Below are positions 1 through 8,873 of a DNA stretch of 64,000 bases, one piece after another. Positions within the stretch are counted from its first letter, which is position 1, and the number at the start of each line of letters is the position of its first letter. This stretch comes from Bradyrhizobium sp. CIAT3101 (GTDB lineage: Bacteria; Pseudomonadota; Alphaproteobacteria; Rhizobiales; Xanthobacteraceae), in assembly GCF_029714945.1 (NCBI RefSeq), contig NZ_CP121634.1, positions 6,965,001-7,029,000 of the forward strand, in the 5' to 3' direction. The notes under the pieces are model-generated. The model was not told the origin of the DNA. It was given only the letters and a program-made list of their open reading frames with translations, and did no database searches. The position numbers were made by a program, and so were the translations under genes.

Positions 1-215
1 TCGAGGCGTTTGTGAACCAACACCAGGCCCGTTCGATCCCAGACCAAAATCTTGATCCGGTCAGCTCGTTTCGATCGGAACACGAAGGCCGCGCCGCTGA
101 ACGGATCGAGACGCAGCATCTCCTGCACCTTCGTCGCAAGCCCATCATGGCCACAGCGGAAGTCGATCGGCCGTGTTGCAATGTAAATCTTCAGATCCGC
201 ACCAGCCGCGATCAT
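1..215 (-). CDS. tnpB: IS66 family TnpB, cut by the window edge
   Basis: Reading the minus strand from ATG at 215 gives about 71 residues typical of the IS66 accessory protein TnpB: an early 'IYIATRPIDFRCG' stretch, 'GLATKVQEML', then 'FVFRSKRADRIKIL' and 'WDRTGLVLVHKRL'. IS66 TnpB is usually about 115 residues, so the C-terminus lies outside the window. The ATG overlaps the stop of tnpA by four bases (ATGA), the usual translational coupling in IS66 elements. No break is visible in the part shown. Its partner tnpA carries a stop, so the element is probably not mobile on its own. Confidence 0.8.
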   Translation of the reverse strand, partial: MIAAGADLKIYIATRPIDFRCGHDGLATKVQEMLRLDPFSGAAFVFRSKRADRIKILVWDRTGLVLVHKRL

Positions 216-634
216 CGTGACGCTCGCACCGCGCGGATCACCCGGGACAGCTGCTCGGCATCAATGGCCATATCCGTCCGCAGCACGACATCGCCGATCG
301 CGATCTCAAGCTTGATCGCCGGAATCTGACGCTCCTCCAACGCACCTTCCACGACCAGCGGCGCGAATGTCGGCTGCGACGCCTCGCACGGCGGCTACAT
401 GCCTCGCTGTCGAAACCGCCGTCGCCAATCGTAGATCTGCCAGCGCGTCGCTCCGTGCTTGCGCGCCACCTCGGACACCTGGGCACCGGGTAACAGACTC
501 TCGGCGACGATCCGAGCTCTCTCAGCTTCCGAACGTACGCGACGCCCCGATGGTCCTTCAAGAACCTCCAGACGGCTCACCGACCCCGTCGGTGAGCCGT
601 CCAAATGGACGTCCTTTTTGCTGTCCAATCCCAT
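212..634 (-). pseudogene. tnpA: IS66 family TnpA with in-frame amber stop
   Basis: The N-terminal half contains the IS66 OrfA helix-turn-helix signature (EAERARIVAESLLPGAQVS, then EVARKHGATRWQIYDWRRRF). Translation stops at TAG (395-397), but the same frame continues without shift into the conserved C-terminal half (APLVVEGALEERQIPAI..., IAIGDVVLRTDMAIDAEQLS) and ends at a TGA overlapping the tnpB ATG. A single nonsense codon therefore splits an otherwise normal gene of about 140 codons. Readthrough cannot be excluded, but simple decay fits the neighbourhood. Confidence 0.75.
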
Positions 635-719
635 CCCAAACCTCCGTCCAAGCCGGAGGCTTCTTTCGCACAGCTATACGGATCCCGAAGCAAGGGTTCC
701 GGCTAAGCGCTTACGTTCT

Positions 720-1775
720 TCCAGCACGCCTTCCCGCACGAGCGAAGCGACCTGAGCCATTGGCGCAAGCGGCTCGGCGACAAGCTGGAGCTGCTGCTGG
801 CCGAGAGCCTGCGGGTGGCGCACGAGGCCGTTGCATTGCGCAGCCAGGACCTCAAGCGCGTCACGGTCGACACCACGGTTGCAGCTGAAGGCCATCACCT
901 TTCCGACCGACGCCAAACTGTTGCACGCGGCCATCAAGGGGCTCAATCGCCTGGCGAGGAGGCATGGGGTCAGGCTGCGGCAATCCTATGCGCGTGTGGC
1001 CAAGGCCGCCGCGATGATGGCAGGCCGATACGCCCACGCCAAACAGTTCAGGCGGCATCAGCGGCAGTTGCGTATCCTGCGCAGCCGGCTGGGCCGGATC
1101 ATTCGCGACATCCGCCGCAAGATTGAGGTTCAGTTGGCACTGGAGGAGGCGTTCGCCCTTCCGCTCGGCCGGGCCGCGCAGATCCGCTCGCAGCAGCAGC
1201 GCCAGCGCGGCTGGAAGCTCTAATCCTTTCATGCCCCGGAGGTGGAGTGCATCGGCAAGGGCAAGGCTGCCTCCCCTTACGAGTTCGGCGTGAAGGCCTC
1301 CATCGTCACCAACAACCGCCGGGCTCCCGGCGGCCTGTTCGTGCTGCACGCCAGCTCGCTGCCCGATAATCCCTACGACGGTCATACCTTGCGGGACGTC
1401 ATCGACCGCACCGAGACACTTACCGGCTGTCCGATCGAGCGGGCCTATGTCGACAAGGGATACCGCGGTCACGACGCGCAAAATCCCCGGCGCGCCTTCA
1501 TCTCCGGCCAGAAGCGCGGCGTCTTCGGTATCATCAAGCGCGAGCTGCGCCGCCGCTCCGCCATCGAGCCCATCATCGGACACCTGAAGGCCGAAGGTCA
1601 CCTCGGACGCTGCCACCTCAAAGGCCGTGCCGGCGATGCCGCCAACGTCATCCTCTCAGCCGTCGGCCACAACTTCCGCCGCATCCTCGCCTGGCTCAGA
1701 GAATTCTTGGCCCTGTTCCTGCGGCTGCTATGGCGAACGCTCGCCTGTCCAGACCAGCTCAATCCGGCTTCTTAA
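720..1775 (+). pseudogene. IS5 family transposase, truncated and frameshifted
   Basis: Three collinear pieces of one IS5-type DDE transposase. The first (about 722-890) reads HAFPHERSDLSHWRKRLG and continues to the 'VTVDTTV' block. A one-base shift near 890 is followed by 'AITFPTDAKLLHAAIKGLNR' to 'RGWKL' at 1220. A TAA then replaces the expected tyrosine codon and the frame continues as 'SFHAPEVECIGKGKA ... YVDKGYRGH ... SGQKRGVF ... LRRRSAIEPIIGHLK'. The N-terminal start is missing, cut by the IS66 end at 714. Frameshift, nonsense codon and 5' truncation make it inactive. Confidence 0.8.
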
Positions 1776-1865
1776 CATGGCGTAATCGCGGCCGACGACT
1801 TCTTGAGGACACGAGAGTCGGTAGGATGGATGGCCTCAGCAGACTATCGAAAAGGGAGCAGCACT

Positions 1866-2890
1866 ATGAAGCAGTACGTTGGTCTGGACATCTCTATGGA
1901 AGAAACCAGCATTTGCGTTTTGGACCAGAGCGGCGATGTGACATTCGAAGGTTGCGTGTCCACCAAGCCGGAGGCGATCGCTCAACTCTTGCGACGTCAT
2001 GCCGGCAATGCTGAGCGGATCGTGTTTGAAACGGGCGCGCTATCGAATTGGCTATGGCACCAACTCAGAGCGCTGGGCTTTCCGGTGATTTGCCTTGATG
2101 CACGTCATGCCAACGCAGCGTTATCGATGCGTATCAACAAGTCGGACCAGAACGATGCCAAGGGGCTAGCCGAAATGGCGCGCATCGGGTGGTACAGGGA
2201 AGTTGCCGTGAAGGGGGCGGAGAGCAGGAAAACCCGTTCGATGCTGGCGGCTCGAACCAAGCTGCTGAATTTGCGGCGAGATATAGACAACCAAATGCGC
2301 GGTCTGTGCAAGGGGTTGGGAAAATTGCTTGGCAAGGCCGGCTCGACCAGCCTGGCTCGCAAAGTCGATGCCGTGCTTGCTGATGCGCCGGATTTACAAG
2401 ATATTTTCGCACCGCTGCTCCTTGTCCAGTCCTGTTTGACTGAGCAAATTGAGAAGCTCGATCGACAACTCCTGGCCGTGGCAAAAGGCGACCAAACTGT
2501 TCGGCGAATGCTGACCGTTCCTGGTTCGGGCCCCTGACTGCCCTGTCCTTCGTCGTTACCATCGACGACCCCACTCGCTTCAGGCATTCCGCCGACGTGG
2601 GCGCCTATCTAGGCCTGACACCAAGACGCCATCAATCCACTGAGATGGATCGCACTGGCCGCATCTCCAAGCGCGGCAACCACCAGGTGCGAACTTATTT
2701 GTTCGAGGCCGCGAACGTCCTGCTGACCGTTGTCAGGCGAGGTTCTGCGCTCAAGCGCTGGGGCAGCAAGCTGGCCAAACGTATCGGCACCAAAAAGGCC
2801 AAGGTTGCCGTTGCTCGCAAATTGGCTGTCCTCCTCCATGCTATCTGGACCGATGGCACCGAATTCCAAGCGGAGATGCGCACCGCATAA
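1866..2890 (+). pseudogene. IS110 family transposase with one frameshift
   Basis: ATG at 1866 follows a good ribosome-binding site (AAAGGGAG). The first 224 residues carry the IS110 DEDD N-terminal domain (KQYVGLDISMEETSICVLD, ...FETGALSNWLW...DARHA...KSDQNDAKGLAEMAR). At about 2530 ('TVPGSGP' then stop) one base is missing. The next frame carries on as '[16 protein letters not shown] ... [14 protein letters not shown] ... [21 protein letters not shown]' to the stop at 2890, the normal transposase_20 C-terminal domain. With one base restored it would be a full-length protein of about 340 residues. The break is a recent-looking single deletion. Confidence 0.85.
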
Positions 2891-2904
2891 ACCAGTCTTA
2901 AACC

Positions 2905-3085
2905 ACCCGGATCCGCTTCGGCGGAGCAAGAGTCCCTGCCGGGACGAAGGTGTCGGCAATCTCGAAGTCGCCCCTGCGGGCCTTACGCACCGCGCTCTTC
3001 ACATCGGGATGCCACGCCTCTGAACGCCATCATGCGGCGCTCCTGCATAGAGAGATGACCGCGGAAAGAACCATGAACCCGGCAG
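2905..3085. repeat. Probable IS110 3' end, similar to 11370-11560
   Basis: Downstream of the IS110 transposase. Short blocks recur in the same order near 11370-11560: CTTCGGCGGA, a GTCCC..GGGACG hairpin-like block, ATCATG(C/A)GGCGCT, and GGAAAG(A/G)ACCATGA. The similarity is diverged and was aligned by eye. The second copy has no transposase next to it and looks like a solo IS110 end. From 3086 to about 3340 I see no gene. Confidence 0.4.
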
Positions 3086-3339
3086 CGGATCACTTTTGTC
3101 TATCGGGGTTGGCATGATCTTTCCGGAAAACCCCCCCTCTTTTCCGGACCCACTCTTTAACGGTCCATGCGCGATAGCGTTAGCCGCCTCAGCGTTCGCG
3201 CCGAGCGCTGCCGCCAACCTGATTTTGTCATGCGGGATCTTTCCCCGGTCCGCATTGGCTTGGCTTGGCTATACAACGCTTTTGCCTCACCTGTGTCTCC
3301 AGTTGGCGAGGCTAAAGCGCGCTTAGATTCGCTCGGCAT

Positions 3340-3690
3340 CGCGCAGGTTGTTGTTTTAGCATGACCTTTTCGGAAAACCGCTTAGACGAGACGGCGCCGA
3401 CGTTTGATGCCGATCGGAAGCGCAATGGGTCATCGATCTTCAAGGCTATCAACCACGCCGACACCAGGAACGGTCCTTGTCGACGTGTCGTCTCATCCGA
3501 CTTCGCCAACTGGCGGACTTCGTTGTCGAACTTGCTTTGTTGGTTGCAAATATCGACAGAAGCGGCTCGATCAAACCGAGAAGCGGATGATCTTCGCCCA
3601 ACAGCTCGCGGACCAGTTTGCGAGACTGCAGTCCTATCGTGCGTGCGAACAGTAAGGCGTATTCTTTGATGAGGCTTTCGGACATCGTAT
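3340..3690 (-). pseudogene. IS110 family transposase fragment
   Basis: On the minus strand two frames carry pieces of the central and C-terminal part of another IS110 transposase: 'RKLVRELLGEDHPLLGLIEP' followed by 'LLSI', then 'LAKSDETTRR', 'TVPGVGVVDSL', and 'KIDDPLRFRSASNVGA'. Frames change at least twice and nothing follows the SNVGA block, so this is a short dead fragment in opposite orientation to the IS110 at 1866-2890. Confidence 0.6.
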
Positions 3691-3802
3691 TCTCAGGTGC
3701 GGACGGAACCCGGAATAGGCCTAAAGTGCGGCTTGCAACGAGCAAGCCCCTAGCCTTGAGTCACCACGCGCTACGTTTGTTCTCATTTTTTGCGGGATTC
3801 TC

Positions 3803-4078
3803 ATGCAAACACCGCTTTGCCCTGATGTCGCAGACTTGGCGCCCACAGATGCGGCGTTGACGCCCTATGACGAGCAGCATCTGGTGACGTATTGGCGACT
3901 CCTCGACGCCGAGGCCGATGGCGCCGACTGGAAAGAAGTTTCGCGGAGCGTGCTGCATCTTGACCCCGAGCGCGAACCCGAGCGCGCCCGCAATGCATTC
4001 GACAGCCATTTGGCGCGCGCAAAATGGATGGTTGAGCGCGGTTACCGCCACTTGCTCCGCTCTGATGGGCCCAAATAG
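3803..4078 (+). CDS. Small conserved rhizobial ICE-type protein, intact
   Basis: 91 residues, acidic, with a conserved-looking core 'LVTYWRLLDAEADGADWKEV', 'DPEREPERARNAFDSHLARA' and 'KWMVERGYRHLL'. I recognise this type from small genes that in rhizobia sit beside DUF6499/DUF2285 genes on ICEs and plasmids. I am not certain of the Pfam name and assign no biochemical function. ATG at 3803 has no strong ribosome-binding site. It is upstream of, and co-oriented with, the broken DUF6499/DUF2285 gene, with a perfect 18 bp palindrome between them. It is the only intact reading frame of this small module, and may be a DNA-binding or regulatory protein of element transfer. Confidence 0.6.
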   Translation: MQTPLCPDVADLAPTDAALTPYDEQHLVTYWRLLDAEADGADWKEVSRSVLHLDPEREPERARNAFDSHLARAKWMVERGYRHLLRSDGPK

Positions 4079-4145
4079 CAGAAATGTCTCGTCTGGGCTG
4101 CACCCTTAGAAAAGATCTCTCCCAGTGATCGGGTGATCGCCTGGT

Positions 4146-4163
4146 TGCATCACCGGTGATGCA
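4146..4163. promoter_or_regulatory. Perfect 18 bp palindrome, possible operator
   Basis: TGCATCACC followed directly by its reverse complement GGTGATGCA, with no spacer. It lies 75 bp upstream of the DUF6499 reading frame. Length and symmetry resemble LuxR/TraR-type boxes, which control ICE excision and transfer genes in mesorhizobia. The assignment to that class is inference. Confidence 0.4.
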
Positions 4164-4237
4164 CAATTAGGGACTTCCGCAACAACCCAAGGCTTTATAG
4201 ACACTGCGCCGCAATTTTTCTTTGGGGAGATCAAGCA

Positions 4238-5018
4238 GTGTCGAAATTCGACCGGCGCTCACCGGAGTCCTATCAGAGCGTTACAGCAGGCGAGACGTCG
4301 GATTTCGCTTGGGAAAGCCTCCGTCACAATCCCGAATATCAGGCTGACTACCGAGACACGCTCTCAAAACACGGGCAAGTGACGCCTCAATTCCGGAGGA
4401 GATGGGGCCTCTGCTTTCGCTCATGACCCGCAGAGGTCTTTTCACGAGCATGCCATCTTCTGGGCGCCCGAGGCTACGTGGTATCGCTCGTTGAAAGCGT
4501 TTCCGATCCACATGGCGTTGCCGCTAGGATTGAGCTTGCCGATCTTGCATCGGACAGTATCCGACAGGCAGCTGATGGTTGGCATGCTGTAGTGCGCATT
4601 CAATAAACGCGACATCAAGCAGGCCCCACGTTTAGGTACCCTTTATGCAATCGAACAGCCGATCCACGACGCGGACTTCGAGATCCGCGCCCACGCCTCG
4701 CTTCGATTGTGGCGCGCGATCAATGGTCGTCCGCCAGGGCCTCCGATTGCTCTCCTATCGGCACAGCGGCGTAAGCGATTGGCTCTGAGCTTGCGCGCCC
4801 TCGATGGGCACATGGACGGCGCCTCCTACCGTGACATCGCCGAGGTACTGTTCGGTCCAAGGCGCATCTCTGAGCAGGCCTGGAAAACCCATCCGCTGCG
4901 TAGCCGAATTATCCGCCTGCTTAAGGTCGGTTTAGCACTCATGCGCGGTGGCGTCACGCCGGCGGGTTTATTTCGCTCGGGTATGAAAACGTCTCCTCTG
5001 ACGCCACGCCACAATTAG
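4238..5018 (+). pseudogene. DUF6499-DUF2285 protein (FseA-like), frameshifted
   Basis: The first frame (GTG 4238) encodes a DUF6499-like domain (SFRRRW-type end 'FRRRWGLCF', core 'SDFAWESLRHNPEYQADYRD') and stops at TGA 4424-4426. A +1 shift at TTT-C (about 4417) gives 'AHDPQRSFHEHAIFWAPEA', the expected continuation. Further shifts give 'RIELADLASDS...ADGWHAVVRIQ' (stop TAA near 4607) and then 'DADFEIRAHASLRLWRAING', leading into a complete DUF2285 domain (RRKRLALSLRALDGHMDGAS, YRDIAEVLFG, AWKTHPLRSR). In mesorhizobial ICEs a DUF6499 and a DUF2285 product are joined by programmed frameshifting into the excision activator FseA. Here at least three frame changes occur, so I call decay, although the first site has the sequence of a plausible +1 slip. 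Confidence 0.65.
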
Positions 5019-5251
5019 GCTGCTGAACGCAGGCCGAGGTCGTCCCTTCGGATGCTCGATGGCGGCGCTGCGGCTGTTCCCTGAATTGGCGGATTCAAGT
5101 GTGCCAGGGCCAGTTATGGGAGCGGCGCGGTGTTTCTCCACTTTCACGTTGGTCTGCGGATGACAGCGGAAGCTCCGGCTCGAGCAGCTTCTGAAATAAA
5201 GAGGGTGTGCTGAGCCGCGCGATGTTGCCTCAACATCACGCAGTCATGCCA

Positions 5252-6457
5252 TTACGAATGGCCTTCGGGCAACGCATCTTGAGCAGCCTTCGCTGCCGTG
5301 AGCGCCTCGGTCAGCTGCGCTGCGATTGAATTTCCGATCCGCAAATTGTCCTCTCTCTTGGATGCGGCCAGACGTTGCGCTTGCAGAAGTATCGAAGGGC
5401 CAAAAGCCAACGAGGAGTTCTCTTGAGCTTGCTGGTCAGTACTGTTTAGCTCGGCATCGCTAGTGGAGATGTCAAATGATCCCCCTGTCTTATCTTCCAG
5501 GAAATCCCAGCAGCTTCGAAATAGCTGACGATAGCTTTCGGTGACTTCCGGGCCCTTGTCTACTACGCCAGCTTGTTCTGCAAACCGAAGATCCTGCTCA
5601 TAGCCGAGCTCTATGAAAAGCTGCGTGCCAACCAGATCTGTCACGACCTGCATCTCTTCGAGGCTCAATTCGGTTTGCCAGGCCTGGACCGAGTGATCGT
5701 CAATGGTCTTTTTCTCGAGGATCTTTCGATCGCCAAACGTGCTAGACCGAAGATAGTCCGTTTGCTCCAATGGCGCCGATGACATGTCCATGGGTGCGTG
5801 TCCAAGGCCAGCAATCACGCGCCGGATTTCCTCGTTAGGATGGGTCACAAGAATTTCGTATTGTACCAGTTGTGTGTGGAGCCTACTACGGTACGCTGCA
5901 AGCGCGGGCAGACCCAGAACAAGGTCGGCGAGCGAAGATGCGATCGCGGGTGTAGGCCGACCGAGCACGATGTCGGCCACACACGATGCGATCGCGGGTG
6001 GGGAACCTGCCGCCAGAAGCGGAACGCCCCACGTCGATTTCAGTGATGCGGCAATGGCGTATGGATTGCGCATCAGAACGATCCGCGGCGCCTCCGGATA
6101 GAGCAAGTCCAAAAAATCGAGCACCGTCCAATACCGCGGAGTCTTGTCTATCAGGGTGCGCTTGCCGGCAGCTGCCAAATACTGCCCGTAGGCTGCATCC
6201 GCAAAAGCGCGCGTGACGCCCGTTCGATCTATTCGGCCCAAGAATTCGGAGGTTGCGGCCTGGACCATTGAGGTCCCGGCGGGGTGACGGTGGTCGACCC
6301 GACCAAAAGCCTCAAGTGCCAACATCAGCCAGGGCTCAGGCGGAGCCGCAATATCCGGGTGCGACTGAAGCAAATGCGCGAGCAGCGTTGTCCCCGAGCG
6401 GGGAAGCCCCAGAAGAAAGCATACCGCAGGCAAATGGTTTACATCTTGATTCATCAT
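5252..6457 (-). CDS. Sulfotransferase family protein
   Basis: 401 residues, intact. Near the N-terminus is the 5'-phosphosulfate-binding loop 'FLLGLPRSGTTLLAHLL' (residues 14-30), and 'RIVLMRNPYAIAASL' (125-139) fits the 3'-phosphate-binding motif, so transfer of sulfate from PAPS to a small molecule or sugar is likely. The acceptor cannot be told from sequence. It is not recognisably NodH or NoeE, although symbiosis-island sulfotransferases often decorate Nod factors. After residue 290 the chain is hydrophilic and low in recognisable motifs. Residues 154-185 are a near-perfect tandem repeat of 16 residues. No partner gene is adjacent and I found no nod box upstream. ATG 6457 is followed at once by a second ATG (6454), either of which could start. 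Confidence 0.75.
   Translation of the reverse strand: MMNQDVNHLPAVCFLLGLPRSGTTLLAHLLQSHPDIAAPPEPWLMLALEAFGRVDHRHPAGTSMVQAATSEFLGRIDRTGVTRAFADAAYGQYLAAAGKRTLIDKTPRYWTVLDFLDLLYPEAPRIVLMRNPYAIAASLKSTWGVPLLAAGSPPAIASCVADIVLGRPTPAIASSLADLVLGLPALAAYRSRLHTQLVQYEILVTHPNEEIRRVIAGLGHAPMDMSSAPLEQTDYLRSSTFGDRKILEKKTIDDHSVQAWQTELSLEEMQVVTDLVGTQLFIELGYEQDLRFAEQAGVVDKGPEVTESYRQLFRSCWDFLEDKTGGSFDISTSDAELNSTDQQAQENSSLAFGPSILLQAQRLAASKREDNLRIGNSIAAQLTEALTAAKAAQDALPEGHS
5903..5998 (-). repeat. Tandem 48 bp duplication inside the sulfotransferase
   Basis: Two consecutive 16-residue units, PAIASCVADIVLGRPT and PAIASSLADLVLGLPA, differ at five positions. At DNA level the block GATGCGATCGCGGGTG recurs exactly 48 bp apart. 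The unit length is a multiple of three, so the frame is kept. Confidence 0.85.
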
Positions 6458-7056
6458 TCAACGTATCCCCTTGAACGGACCGAGCGGCCGTTGTGATCCT
6501 TCATATGGCCGAAATAAACAACACTGGTGACGTGCTTCAGTTGTATCGGGCCTTCCATCAGAGATGTTTCTCGTCTGTAACGATGACGTCATCCAGCGAC
6601 AAAATCCGACGACTGTCCTTGCGCTTCGGCCTTTGCACTCCATGCCTCGCAACGGCAAATTTCAAATGGCTCAAACGCGGGCGTCCCACGCATACCAAAT
6701 GCCGGTTATCCACTGTTGTTGCTGGGCGATTTGCATCGCTTTTGTCTCCCATTTGAACCGATCGTTCGAATGAGCCCCTGCATGCTCCGCACGATTCACT
6801 GCCATGAATTCGATTTTGTCAGACCGCAGCGATCGGCCGCGACCAATTCCTTGTGGAGCCATAGCTGCCCAAGGCTCGCTCAGTCGCAAGCAGCTAAGCG
6901 ATATCGAGATGGAGATCTGTGGGAAAGCTATACCATAGTTTATCCGAAATAGCTGCTGACGCGACCCAGAGGAAAGCTGTCGTGGACCTTGCACGATCGA
7001 CCTCTCGTCATAGTTCCGAAGAAGGCGACTGCAATGAGTCTGCGCCTCGGCTAGGG
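6458..7056. other. No gene recognised
   Basis: About 600 bp upstream of the sulfotransferase. All reading frames here look like noise. A 12 bp palindrome GATGACGTCATC occurs near 6582. I found no nod box or -24/-12 promoter oriented toward the sulfotransferase. Confidence 0.5.
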
Positions 7057-7248
7057 ACCGGCATCTACCGTCAGCGCGTGACGCTTGCCTCGGGGCGTTT
7101 CGCGATGATCGACGATGGGCTCGGTTTTGAGCTGGTACCTTGGCGGCCGGCTTTGGAGAAGCATCTCGGAAAGCAGGTATCTGGCATTATGTTGCCTGGC
7201 AGTAGAGTCGATTGGAATGTCGGCCGTAAGCGAGGATTGGGAATATAG
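7057..7248 (+). pseudogene. C-terminal fragment of a VirD2/RlxS-type relaxase
   Basis: The frame reads 'TGIYRQRVTLASGRFAMIDD', 'GLGFELVPWRPALEKHLG' and ends 'GRKRGLGI' at a stop. This is the characteristic C-terminus of DUF3363-containing conjugative relaxases of rhizobial ICEs and plasmids. The 500 or more preceding residues, including the nicking domain, are absent. It is evidence that a conjugation module once lay here. Confidence 0.65.
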
Positions 7249-7804
7249 CCTGAAGAGGCGGGCTCAATGGTCTCAGGAAGGAGCAATGCTCGATCGACAG
7301 ATCATGGCCCCGTCTGCTCCCTTGCTGGTATGCCTTTCAGGCCAAGTCGCGGCTCCAGAAGAGATCGATGACACAAGCCGCGCTGTGACGCCTGACGCAG
7401 AAAAATGGCCGACAGAACTTCGTCAGAAGTCGCTTTTCGGACCGTGCTTTAATCAATCCCCGAACTGTCGGCGGTGCAGCTCTTAAGTCACCCCAACGGG
7501 TTCAACGAAAGCGCGCAAGCGAGAGGGGGGAAGGCCGACGCCATCCCTAAAGAGCGTCACTTATTCATCCGCTGTATGTCGAGCGTGAAGCGTGCGTTGT
7601 GACCGACATCAGACGCGGACTTATCTCAAAGATCATCGATCTTGTTGCGAAGGCGACATCACTAACGAGCAACTGCAGGGAACGCGCGCCGCGTCCGATG
7701 GCCTAGATCCTGCACAAACACACGCCGCGTGGAAGCAGCGCAACAACGTCGGTCATTCGGCCTTCGTTGCAAGATGGCGCACGCTCGTGTGCGCGCGAGG
7801 TGAT
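7249..7804. other. No gene recognised
   Basis: About 550 bp between the relaxase fragment and the porin remnant. No coding frame or RNA gene is convincing. Confidence 0.45.
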
Positions 7805-8240
7805 ATGAGATCTGAACTTTTGTTTTGGGGGACCGCAACAGCTGCGCTCGTTGCAAGCGGGGTCGTCAATTCGGCAGATTTTAGGCCGGAAGTAAAAGTC
7901 CCGCCTGCAGTATGGAGCTGGACCGGAGGCTATTTCGGCGGGCACGTCGGCGGGGTTTACGGCCGGACATCATTTAGTGATCCCTACGGTCCCTCGATCT
8001 ATGGCGACGTGGTCGATACCCCGGTATTCCTGGCAGGAGCGCAAATCGGCTACAATTGGCAGAGGGATCGCCGGGTTTTTGGCCTTGAACTGAATGCCAG
8101 CGGCGCATCTCGGACGGCGCAAACACCTGTCTTGCCATCTCCGGTGTTATCGTGAGCGCAAACTGCAACGCAGGTCCCGGACGTCTTTGTCACCGGGACT
8201 GGCCGACTGGGTTATACATTCGGCCCGGTCCGGGATTGGC
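7805..8240 (+). pseudogene. Outer-membrane beta-barrel protein (Omp25/31-like), broken
   Basis: ATG 7805 with an AGGTG ribosome-binding site starts a signal peptide (MRSELLFWGTATAALVASGV) and the typical mature start 'PAVWSWTGGYFGGHVGGVYG', then 'FLAGAQIGYNWQ' and 'FGLELNASGAS'. A frameshift leads to a stop at 8155. Beyond it the other frames give 'VSANCNAGPDVFVTGTGRLG' and 'YTFGP', the expected continuation with one more base lost. The gene then ends abruptly in MFS-transporter sequence at about 8240. Only the first third of a family of about 230-280 residues remains. Confidence 0.7.
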
Positions 8241-8873
8241 CGGAGAACGTTGTGGGCGCGACGCCTTTCGCCGATGCCGTGCGCACCCCCTACCGCACTC
8301 AGACTCGCGCCTTCTCGACGGATTGGCGATTTTGGATGCTTGTGACTTTTAATTCGGCCGCTTTAAGCTATCTGTGGGGGCTCAACAGTTGGTTGCTGAA
8401 CTATCTTATCAAGGTCCGCCAATTCGACCCGAGGCAGACCGGCATGTATGCGTCAATGCCATTCATCCTCATGTTCTTTGGCGAAGTACTCTCCGCGATT
8501 ATTTCCGATCGGATCGGCCGACGAGCAGTTGTGTGCTTCTTCGCGCTATTCTCGGCCGGTATCTGCATGTATTGCGTCACTGTGATTGCAGATCACGAGA
8601 CCGCTGCCATCATGATCTCCGTCAGCGCATTCTTCTGGGGTGCGGCCTTGCCCTCACTGTTTGCCTTGGGGGTTGCAGATCCTTCCCTCTGGCGCGGTCG
8701 CCGCAGGGGTTGGCATCTATAATGGCATCGGTAATCTTGTCGGCGCGCTCTCACCGCTCGCCATCGGTGCGATCATCAATACCACCGGTAGCTTCGATAT
8801 GGGCCTTACGTTTATCGTGGGTGCCGCGATTCTTGGCTCGTCTGCCATGATCCCGCTAATCCGGCGAATGTGA
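8241..8873 (+). pseudogene. MFS transporter, C-terminal half, frameshifted
   Basis: Hydrophobic segments with a loop motif 'SDRIGRR' run from 'TDWRFWMLVTFNSAALSYLW' to 'FFWGAALPSLFALG'. After a frameshift at about 8680 the sequence continues 'LQILPSGAVAAGVGIYNGIG', 'NLVGALSPLAIGAII' to 'MIPLIRRM' and a stop at 8873. This matches transmembrane helices 7-12 of a major facilitator. The N-terminal half is missing; the fragment abuts the porin remnant. Confidence 0.65.

Larger units (their letters stand above)
1..714 (-). mobile_element. IS66 family element, right-hand part
   Basis: Contains tnpA and partial tnpB in the usual order. The outer end is probably at 714: read on the minus strand the sequence starts GTAAGCGCTTAGCCGG, matching the GTAAGCG-type terminal repeat of IS66 elements. 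Immediately beyond 714 lies the 5'-truncated IS5 transposase, so this IS66 probably landed in, or next to, that older element. The tnpC transposase gene would lie beyond the window. Confidence 0.6.

Noticed and set aside
12..329. Plus-strand frame at the left edge
   Set aside because: Exact antisense of IS66 tnpB and tnpA, which have clear family motifs on the minus strand.
4400..4430. Programmed +1 frameshift as proof of a working FseA
   Set aside because: The TTT-C site is suggestive, but two more frame changes follow before the DUF2285 domain, so an active protein cannot be made by one slip.
6582..6593. GATGACGTCATC palindrome as an operator
   Set aside because: Only 12 bp, isolated, and not near a gene start in a convincing position; such short palindromes occur by chance in a window of this size.
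6458..7056. nod box or sigma-54 promoter for the sulfotransferase
   Set aside because: I searched the upstream DNA for the ATC-N9-GAT pattern and for GG-N10-GC and found no acceptable match.
7170..7190. TGGCATTATGTTGCC as a sigma-54 promoter
   Set aside because: Spacing between GG and GC is nine instead of ten, and there is no gene correctly placed downstream.
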